Part shown: positions 8,169-13,894 of the stretch, piece after piece
Position numbering within the stretch: position 1 is the first letter of the stretch
How the letters are laid out: every line of letters begins with the position of its first letter
Assembly: GCA_016285335.1 (NCBI GenBank)
Contig: JAEEQO010000048.1
Coordinates: 1 to 15,844 of the forward strand
DNA: 15,844 bases
Direction: 5' to 3'
Source of the DNA: Victivallales bacterium
GTDB lineage: Bacteria; Verrucomicrobiota; Lentisphaeria; Victivallales; UBA1829
Position numbers and translations under genes: made by a program
Notes under the pieces: model-generated
Databases searched by the model: none
What the model was told of the DNA's origin: nothing
The model's input: only the letters and a program-made list of their open reading frames with translations

Positions 8169-8888
8169 TCAGAACGAGACGTTGATGTCGCCGGAGATCG
8201 CCGTCGGCTGCGGGATGAGTTTCAGCCCCATGGTATTCTGCCAGTCCTGGTCCCAGGTGTTGAGCATCAGCGGATCGGTCGGAGGACCGAACGGGTTCAG
8301 GTCGATCACGATGATCTCGTCCTTCGAGGTGAAGTAGATGTCGATCACGAGGTCGGGCTCGGGGAGCACCCAGAAGTTCTTGTCGATGAAGTCGACGGCG
8401 AGCGTCCAGTATTTTTCGCGGACTTTTTCCAGGCGCGGGTAGTTCCGCGTCATCCAGTACTGGCTCATGGCACGCAGTTTGCCGCCTTTGACGAACAGGC
8501 GGAACTCGCGTGCGTTGTCCATGCGGCGGAACGGTTTGACGCAGATGGCCGAGACCGCTCCGTTCTGAGCGGCGTTCCGGACTTTCGCGCTCTGCGTCAG
8601 GAAATACCATGCGCTTGTGGCGGACCGGACCGCGCCGCGCTTTTCTTCGAAGCGGACCGTGTCGGTCGGGGCGACGAGGTCGGTGCCTACGAAGCGCGTG
8701 AACGGGAATTTGCTCATGGCGCTGGCGAGGCGGTCGATGACGCCTTTCGCGATGCCGGATTCCGTGTCGCCGTTCTGAAGCGCCTGGATTTCAATATCCA
8801 TGAGGAATACGAAGTTGGTGGGCAGGGAGTAAACGGAGAGACGCGGATACCAGTTCTGGATCCGGCAGTGTTCAAGTTTTTTTTCCAT
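8169..8888 (-). CDS. Cdc123/D123-like ATP-grasp protein
   Basis: A 239-residue protein resembling eukaryotic Cdc123 (D123), an ATP-binding ATP-grasp protein needed to assemble translation initiation factor eIF2. The opening (HCRIQNWYP, residues 7-15) matches the HCQFSAWYP opening I recall for human CDC123. Further family blocks follow in order: FVGTDLVAPTDT (66-77), REFRLFVKGGKLRAMSQYW (127-145), DIYF (183-186) and the metal/ATP-site stretch VIDLNPFGPPTD (194-205), with Asp183, Asp196 and Asn198 as likely magnesium ligands. It is shorter than yeast Cdc123 (about 360). AAGGAG lies ten bases before the ATG, and the gap to the upstream gene is 29 bases. Family assignment is strong by motif. Bacteria have no eIF2, so its substrate here is unknown. 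Confidence 0.82.
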   Translation of the reverse strand: MEKKLEHCRIQNWYPRLSVYSLPTNFVFLMDIEIQALQNGDTESGIAKGVIDRLASAMSKFPFTRFVGTDLVAPTDTVRFEEKRGAVRSATSAWYFLTQSAKVRNAAQNGAVSAICVKPFRRMDNAREFRLFVKGGKLRAMSQYWMTRNYPRLEKVREKYWTLAVDFIDKNFWVLPEPDLVIDIYFTSKDEIIVIDLNPFGPPTDPLMLNTWDQDWQNTMGLKLIPQPTAISGDINVSF

Positions 8889-8917
8889 AAATGGCCGTCT
8901 CCTTGTTTTTTGGACGG

Positions 8918-9934
8918 TTAAAAGTCGGAATCGTCAAAATCGTCGTCCTTCCGCTCGGGCTGCGGGCAGACCTTCTTTATGACGGCCTGAAACGCGAAGA
9001 GCTGGTAGACGAAGAATATGATGACGAAAAGAATTTGAAACGGAATAAACCTGCCGCCCCCCGCCGCGTCGAACAGCGTGGCGAAGATCTGGGCAGGGAA
9101 GGTGGAATAGACCATGATGGTCAGGACGTTCCGGTACGCGATCTCCTTCGGCAGTGTGGAGGCCCGGAGATACTGGACCAGCGATACCAACAGGACGATC
9201 AGCCCCGCCTGGAAGATGTTCCGGCCGAACGTCCCCAGCAGGATGACGGCGGTCAGCAGGGAGAGCGCGGAGCGGGCGGCCTGCGATCCGGTGATCATGA
9301 CGGATGACTTCTCCGATTCCTCTTTCCCGGCGGATTCCGGCACGGTCGCGGGAGACGTGAACTCCTTGCCGAGCACTTCCGCCAGGCCGGGGCCGGAGTA
9401 CATTTCCCAGTTCGGCGCAGGCTGTTCCCCCGAGACAAGCTGGGCGAACAGGCCGGGCGCGGGCAGAAGGTCGGCGATGAAGATGTCTTCGCCTTTCAAG
9501 GTCGTCATTGAGCCCCAGGATGCCAGCCCGCCGGGGAGGATGGTGATGCCGAAGTCGGACGTGCGGCCGATGTTGCAGTCCTCGCTGGTGAACGTATGTC
9601 CGGGGTAATATTCCAGCATGATGTACGGGAGTTTCAGGCGGCGCGGCGTGTCCGGGTCTTTCTGGAACGAGAGTTTTTCCGGCGTGATCACGAACGCCCC
9701 GATCTCCTCGTCGAGGGCTTTCCCGGCGCGTTCGAACGGCCCGCGCTGGACCAGCGTGCCGACGACGGCGGCAAGAATGGCGCAGACCACGGTCAGCAGG
9801 AAGAAGCGCCAGATCGCGCGAACGGGCGAGGACGTATAGATCTCCGTCAGGACCTGCGTTCCCGCGCACAGCCGGAACGTGGTCGCGAGGAATCCGGGGG
9901 TGGTCGGTCCGGTGTCTTTCCCGGGCAGCGGCAT
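8918..9934 (-). CDS. Multi-span membrane protein of unknown function
   Basis: I do not recognise this 338-residue protein with certainty; the overall shape is reminiscent of DUF1189-type proteins. A cytoplasmic-looking N-terminus leads into a first span (about 41-62). A long region (about 65-220) is probably outside the membrane, with no cysteine pair or enzyme motif that I can name. Two to three spans follow between about 222 and 290 and a last one at 296-318. The tail is short and highly acidic (RKDDDFDDSDF). The frame is open up to 10105, but the extra 57 residues are arginine-rich shadow of def. The start at 9934 has GGAGG 11 bases upstream and comes two bases after the def stop, pointing to translational coupling with def. 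Confidence 0.75.
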   Translation of the reverse strand: MPLPGKDTGPTTPGFLATTFRLCAGTQVLTEIYTSSPVRAIWRFFLLTVVCAILAAVVGTLVQRGPFERAGKALDEEIGAFVITPEKLSFQKDPDTPRRLKLPYIMLEYYPGHTFTSEDCNIGRTSDFGITILPGGLASWGSMTTLKGEDIFIADLLPAPGLFAQLVSGEQPAPNWEMYSGPGLAEVLGKEFTSPATVPESAGKEESEKSSVMITGSQAARSALSLLTAVILLGTFGRNIFQAGLIVLLVSLVQYLRASTLPKEIAYRNVLTIMVYSTFPAQIFATLFDAAGGGRFIPFQILFVIIFFVYQLFAFQAVIKKVCPQPERKDDDFDDSDF

Positions 9935-9936
9935 GG

Positions 9937-10542
9937 TCAGACGAGCCTCCTGACTTTGAATCCGCGGGGGCCGTTGCGCTTGATGAGCTTGTCGACGCGT
10001 CTGGAGATCGCCGGATAGGCGTCCGGGGCGACTTTCTGGACGAACACGATGCCGTCGAGATGGTCGAGTTCGTGCTGGACGACGCGCGCGAGCAGCCCGC
10101 CGCATTCGAGGACGAAATCGGAACCGTCGAGGAGCATGGACTTCAGCACGACGGAATCGCTGCGCATGACGTTGGCGAAGATCTCCGGCACGCTCAGGCA
10201 GCCTTCGTCGAACGGGCAGAGGTTGCCGGAGTACGAGACGATCTCCGGGTTGATGAGCGTGATGGGCATCAGCGGCAGGAGCTTCTTTTCGCCGGGGGAG
10301 TGGACCGGCAGTTCGTTGCCGTCCTCGTCCTTGGGCGGGTCGATGTCGATGGTCACGATGCGCTGGAGCAGCCCGACCTGGTTTCCGGCGAGGCCGATCC
10401 CGTGCGATTTATACATGATGCGGAGCATGGCCTCGGAAATGAGTTCCGTTTCCTCGGTGATCTGTTCCACGGGCCTGGCTTTCGCCGCCAGGATCGGGTC
10501 GCCGAGCAGCCGGAGTTTGAGCTTGTCGACTGGGATGTTCAT
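9937..10542 (-). CDS. def: Peptide deformylase
   Basis: Removes the formyl group from the N-terminal methionine of new proteins in the cytoplasm. All three family motifs are present in the 201 residues: GIGLAGNQ (48-55), EGCLS (113-117) and QHELDH (156-161). The metal ligands are Cys115, His157 and His161, with Glu158 as the catalytic acid/base. A loop of about 20 residues between motifs 1 and 2 (PPKDEDGNELPVHSPGEKK) makes it longer than E. coli Def (169), nearer the type 2 enzymes. The start is marked by AAGGAGG four bases before the ATG. It follows gltX by 22 bases and is followed two bases later by the membrane-protein gene, so the operon assignment is strong. Confidence 0.95.
   Translation of the reverse strand: MNIPVDKLKLRLLGDPILAAKARPVEQITEETELISEAMLRIMYKSHGIGLAGNQVGLLQRIVTIDIDPPKDEDGNELPVHSPGEKKLLPLMPITLINPEIVSYSGNLCPFDEGCLSVPEIFANVMRSDSVVLKSMLLDGSDFVLECGGLLARVVQHELDHLDGIVFVQKVAPDAYPAISRRVDKLIKRNGPRGFKVRRLV
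9946..9950 (-). promoter_or_regulatory. Shine-Dalgarno site that sets the membrane-protein start
   Basis: GGAGG (leftward) is inside the last codons of def, 11 bases before the ATG at 9932-9934. It supports the short form of the membrane protein over the longer open frame that runs into def. Confidence 0.6.
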
Positions 10543-10564
10543 GCGGCCTCCTTCCTCAAATCGG

Positions 10565-12151
10565 TCACGCGGTCGCGGCCAGTGCGGCGCGGATGCGGCG
10601 GGCGCATTCCTTCACGCCGATGCAGACGACCGTTTCGTAGATGCTTGCGCCGACCGTGACGCCGCAGACGGCGACGCGTACGGGCTGGTTGAGGGCGAAC
10701 TGGGAGAGCCCGTCGGCGGTTTCCAGGGCGCGGAGCGCGTCCTCGACGGCCTTCGGGTCGTTTTCGGGGAGAGATTCGAACGCGTCGGCGGTCTTCGCGA
10801 GGGCGGCGCGCATGGGTTCCGGCGTGAGGAACTTCTTCACGCCCTTCGGGTCGTAGTCGACGGGGACGGCGAAGAAATAGGTCCACGCGGCCAAATCGGT
10901 CATGAGCTTGGTGCGGGTCTGCATCAGGTCCGCCACGGCGTCGAATTTCGCGCGGTCGACGGATTCCCGCCACGGATAGGCGGAGGCGAAATCCCAGGCG
11001 CGCTGGCGGAAGACCGCCGGTTCGAGCGCGGCGATGTACTGCCCGTTCAGGTTCGCCATCTTCACGGCGTCGAACTGCGCGGGCGAATGCTGGACGCGGG
11101 CGAGGTCGAACGCCTCGACGAGTTCCTCGCGGGACATCTTCTCGCGGTTGTCGCCGGAGGACCAGCCGAGGAGCGTCAGATAGTTGAACAGCGCCTCGGG
11201 GAGCACGCCTTTGCCGCGGAAATCGCCGACGAACGCGTCGCCGTCGCGCTTGCTGTAGGGCTTGCCCTGGGCGTTCACGATCATCGGCAGGTGGGCGTAG
11301 GACGGGACTTCTGCGCCGAGCGTGCGGAACATGAAGAGATGGCGGTAGGTGTTTTCCACGTGGTCGTCGCCGCGCACGATGAGCGTGATGCCCTGCGTGA
11401 TGTCGTCGCACACGTTCGCGAGGTGGAAGACCGGGCTGCCGTCGCTGCGGACGATGATGAAGTCGCGCATGCTGTCGAGCGGCTTCGAGAGGTGGCCCTT
11501 CACCATGTCGTCGTAGAAGACTTCGCGGCGGGTAAACGTCATGGACGCGGCGTGCTCGACGGTCACGGCCGCGCCGTTGCCCAGAATGTCGTTGAGCTTG
11601 TCGTCCGTGAGGCTGAAGAGCGTCTGTCCGGCGGCGTCGAGGATCGCGAGGTCCCGGAATCCGGCGAGGCACGCCTGGTTTTCGACGGGCTTGCCCTTCG
11701 GCGAGAGCGTCGTGAACGTCAGACCGCCGCCGTTGACCAGGACCGCGGTGTCCGGCGCGAGCGTGAGCGAGGCCGGGCCGACCGTGCGGACGAACGGGAA
11801 GTCGTCGCAGCAGAAGGGGATGCGGAAGAGGATCGGGGAATGTTCCGTGACGGGTCCGAGCGGATAGGCGTTGCCGTCCGCCATGAGCTTTTTCGCTGCG
11901 TCGAGGTGGTTCTGCGCCTGCGTAGTCTGGTAGAGGACTTCCTCGTCGTAGTCGAGCCCGAGCCATTCCATGCACTCCAGAAGCGTGTCGATGGCCTCTT
12001 TCGTGGAGCGTTCGAGGTCGGTGTCCTCGATCCTGAGAATGAACTTGCCGCCCATGTGGCGGGCGGCAAGCCAGTTGAAGATCGCGGTGCGGATGTTGCC
12101 GATGTGGACCTGCCCGGTGGGGGAGGGTGCGAATCTGAGTCTGTGCTGCAT
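10565..12151 (-). CDS. gltX: Glutamyl-tRNA synthetase, divergent, with an extra internal segment
   Basis: Charges tRNA with glutamate in the cytoplasm. The class I opening RFAPSPTGQVHIGN (6-19) contains the HIGH-type motif. FILRIEDTD (37-45), DFIIVRSDGSP (230-240) and IVRGDDHVENT (258-268) are typical GluRS blocks. The KMSKS equivalent is KPYSKRDG (297-304). The length, 528, is slightly above normal. Oddly, the usual cysteine-containing stretch after AY (normally like YRCYCTPEEL) is missing, and about 90 residues (roughly 112-205) stand between FRIPF and REVFYDDMVKG, where about ten are usual. The tRNA-binding C-terminal region is present. No Shine-Dalgarno site is visible, and the tolC terminator hairpin sits ten bases before the ATG. 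GluRS versus GlnRS-like misacylating activity cannot be settled from sequence. Confidence 0.92.
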   Translation of the reverse strand: MQHRLRFAPSPTGQVHIGNIRTAIFNWLAARHMGGKFILRIEDTDLERSTKEAIDTLLECMEWLGLDYDEEVLYQTTQAQNHLDAAKKLMADGNAYPLGPVTEHSPILFRIPFCCDDFPFVRTVGPASLTLAPDTAVLVNGGGLTFTTLSPKGKPVENQACLAGFRDLAILDAAGQTLFSLTDDKLNDILGNGAAVTVEHAASMTFTRREVFYDDMVKGHLSKPLDSMRDFIIVRSDGSPVFHLANVCDDITQGITLIVRGDDHVENTYRHLFMFRTLGAEVPSYAHLPMIVNAQGKPYSKRDGDAFVGDFRGKGVLPEALFNYLTLLGWSSGDNREKMSREELVEAFDLARVQHSPAQFDAVKMANLNGQYIAALEPAVFRQRAWDFASAYPWRESVDRAKFDAVADLMQTRTKLMTDLAAWTYFFAVPVDYDPKGVKKFLTPEPMRAALAKTADAFESLPENDPKAVEDALRALETADGLSQFALNQPVRVAVCGVTVGASIYETVVCIGVKECARRIRAALAATA

Positions 12152-12154
12152 AGG

Positions 12155-12181
12155 AAAAGATGCGGGCCGGAAGCGGCCCGC
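12155..12181 (-). terminator. Hairpin terminator of tolC, overlapping the gltX leader
   Basis: GCGGGCC (12162-12168) and GGCCCGC (12175-12181) form a perfect 7-pair GC stem with a 6-base loop. Leftward it is followed by ATCTTTTCC, a short T-rich run. It lies 33 bases past the tolC stop and ends within ten bases of the gltX start codon. No separate gltX promoter could be read between them. Confidence 0.6.
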
Positions 12182-12214
12182 CGCTGTGTCAGGTTGAATG
12201 AGTTTGGAAACGGA

Positions 12215-13636
12215 TCAGTTTGCGTTCGTGGCGGCGAGGATCTGCGCCTTGGCGTTGTGCATGCTGACGACGGCCTGGGCGAGATAGGTCTCCGCGTTGA
12301 CGAATTCGCGCTGGACTTCGTTCACACGGGTGATGGCGCAGTTGCCGGCCTCGTATTCGTCGTCGACCAGGTCGCGCATCTTGCGGACGGCTTCGAGGTT
12401 CTTCTGGAAGAGCTTGACGGTCTTGAGGCTGACGATGTAGTTTTCATAGGCGGTGCGGACGTCGTTGACGACGCTGATCCACTGGTCGGCGAGCGCGTAC
12501 TCGGCCTGTTCCATGGCGGCCTGGGAGGCGCGCATGTTGAAGAACGTGCTGCCGCCGGAGAAGAGGTCCCAGGAGACGTTGATGCCGGTCGTGAACGTGC
12601 TGTAGCGGCGTCTGTTGATGCCCTGGTGTGACGTGTAGGTTGGATACTTGTAGGGGCTGTAGTGCGTGGCGTTGTTGGTGTAGCCGAGGCCGATCGAGGT
12701 CGTCACGGTCGGGCCGAATGCCGCGATGCTGGAGTAGTAGCTGAACTTGGAGGCTTCGAGGGCTTCGCGGAGCGCCTTCAGGTCGGGGCGGTTGGAAAGG
12801 GCGGCGTCGAGGTAGACCTCTTCGCTGTCGAGCATTTCGCCGTCGATCGCGAGCTCCTCGGGGAATTCGACTTCGTCGGGGATGGTGCCTTCGGTGAGGC
12901 CCATGAGCGCGGCGAGCGCGTACTTGGAGGAGGCGAGGGAGTAGTTCGCGGAGTAGAGGCTGCTTTCGGCGTTGTTGTAGTTGACCTTGAAGTTCAGGAC
13001 GTCGGACAGCGTGGAGGCGCCAACGCCGTACTTGAGCTCGGTTTCCTTGAGGAGCTGGCGGTTGTAGCGCATGTCCTCGATCGCGATGTTCTTCTGCGCC
13101 TTCGCGAGCATCACGTTGTTGTAGGCGTAGGCTACGCTCTGGAGGAGCAGGCGGCGGGCATCCTGCTCGGACTGCTCGGTCTGTTTCCAGGTGTGGCGGG
13201 CGGACAGCAGGTTGAACTCGCGCTGGAAGCTGTCGAACACGAGCAGCGAGGCGGAGAGCGACGGGGAGAGGGAGAAGCTCTTGTAGCTGGCTCCGGCGTC
13301 CTCGGTGTAGCCGCGGTAGTTGGTGGAGTTCATCCCGAAACTGGCCGTGACGGTGGGCAGGTAGTACGAATATCTGCGATAATACTGGGCGCGGGCCTGG
13401 GAGACCGCGAAGTAGCGGCTCTTGAAGCTCGGGTTGTTCTGGATGGCGATGGTCTGCGCCTCGTCGAGGGTCAGGAGCTTGAGCCCGGACGGAAGCTGCT
13501 GGTGCTCTTCCGCGGTGACTTCGGTGTATTTGTCCTTTGAAATGGCCGCAGGCGGTTTCGCGACATTGCAAGCGGTCAGGGCCGCGAGGAGGACCGCGGA
13601 AACGACGGTCGCGCCGAGGACTTGAGTCTTCATCAT
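12215..13636 (-). CDS. TolC/OprM-family outer-membrane efflux factor (lipoprotein)
   Basis: An outer-membrane channel of 473 residues that would work with an inner-membrane pump and a periplasmic adaptor for efflux or type I secretion. The signal peptide ends in a lipobox (LTAC, Cys23), as in OprM-type members. The mature part has the family's two repeats: LTLDEAQTIAIQNNPSFKSR (about 55-75) and AALSNRPDLKALREALEASK (about 281-300). Each leads into a beta-rich stretch and long coiled helices. Two ATG codons lie in tandem; the first is nine bases from GAAAGG, the second 12, so the first is chosen. No pump or adaptor gene is next to it. A strong promoter and a terminator suggest single-gene transcription. 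Confidence 0.9.
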   Translation of the reverse strand: MMKTQVLGATVVSAVLLAALTACNVAKPPAAISKDKYTEVTAEEHQQLPSGLKLLTLDEAQTIAIQNNPSFKSRYFAVSQARAQYYRRYSYYLPTVTASFGMNSTNYRGYTEDAGASYKSFSLSPSLSASLLVFDSFQREFNLLSARHTWKQTEQSEQDARRLLLQSVAYAYNNVMLAKAQKNIAIEDMRYNRQLLKETELKYGVGASTLSDVLNFKVNYNNAESSLYSANYSLASSKYALAALMGLTEGTIPDEVEFPEELAIDGEMLDSEEVYLDAALSNRPDLKALREALEASKFSYYSSIAAFGPTVTTSIGLGYTNNATHYSPYKYPTYTSHQGINRRRYSTFTTGINVSWDLFSGGSTFFNMRASQAAMEQAEYALADQWISVVNDVRTAYENYIVSLKTVKLFQKNLEAVRKMRDLVDDEYEAGNCAITRVNEVQREFVNAETYLAQAVVSMHNAKAQILAATNAN

Positions 13637-13690
13637 ATCTGGTCGCCTTTCGATGGTGTGAAATGTTTTGCAAACGAATCAATACCCCTA

Positions 13691-13719
13691 AATATACATC
13701 CCCGCGGGGGAATAGTCAA
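13691..13719 (-). promoter_or_regulatory. Near-consensus promoter of tolC with a palindromic spacer
   Basis: TTGACT (13714-13719), 17-base spacer, TATATT (13691-13696), read leftward, about 55 bases before the start codon. The spacer holds a perfect 10-base palindrome, CCCCGCGGGG (13700-13709), a possible repressor or activator site. GAAAGG is at 13646-13651. Confidence 0.7.
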
Positions 13720-13742
13720 ATGTTTCTCCTAAGAAAAATGTA

Positions 13743-13819
13743 TTTTTTCACACGGAAAACGCCCGTAACCGGGAAAAGTGCGTTTTCGGCGGGGAAATGC
13801 CTGAAACATCGTGAAAAAA
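13743..13819. repeat. Nested inverted repeats between the divergent tolC and Aas-like promoters
   Basis: Outer arms TTTTTTCAC (13743-13751) and GTGAAAAAA (13811-13819) are a perfect 9-bp pair. Middle arms GAAAACGC (13755-13762) and GCGTTTTC (13780-13787) are a perfect 8-bp pair. An inner CCG/CGG pair (13763-13765, 13770-13772) lies within them. The block also has three loose direct repeats of the form GGAAAANGC at about 18-21 base spacing. It lies between two promoters pointing outward, so an operator or looping site is plausible. It is not a terminator of either gene. Confidence 0.5.
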
Positions 13820-13821
13820 AC

Positions 13822-13849
13822 TTGTAAAAAAATAGTGGCGGGATATATT
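13822..13849 (+). promoter_or_regulatory. Promoter of the Aas-like gene
   Basis: TTGTAA (13822-13827), 16-base spacer, TATATT (13844-13849). The first ATG is 45 bases after the -10 box. The leader has no Shine-Dalgarno site and instead carries CTCCTCC (13874-13880), which is complementary to one. Confidence 0.5.
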
Positions 13850-13894
13850 ATCGTTCAAAATCTCTTTTTACAACTCCTCCGTTTCTCTGCTTCC

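Noticed and set aside
5216..8185. Plus-strand open frame of 989 codons opposite the GH2 gene
   Set aside because: Its translation is rich in Asp, Glu, Val and Arg without any known motif, while the minus strand encodes a full GH2 enzyme with both catalytic glutamates. It is a GC-driven shadow.
9935..10105. 57-residue N-terminal extension of the membrane protein
   Set aside because: It is arginine-rich, lies entirely within def, and a GGAGG-supported ATG at 9934 explains the start better.
9937..10542. Gly53 in motif 1 of deformylase (GLAG rather than GLAA) as a defect
   Set aside because: Glycine at this place occurs in other functional deformylases, and all metal ligands and the catalytic glutamate are present.
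10049..12631. Plus-strand open frame of 860 codons across def, gltX and tolC
   Set aside because: It spans three well-supported minus-strand genes and their gaps and has low-complexity composition.
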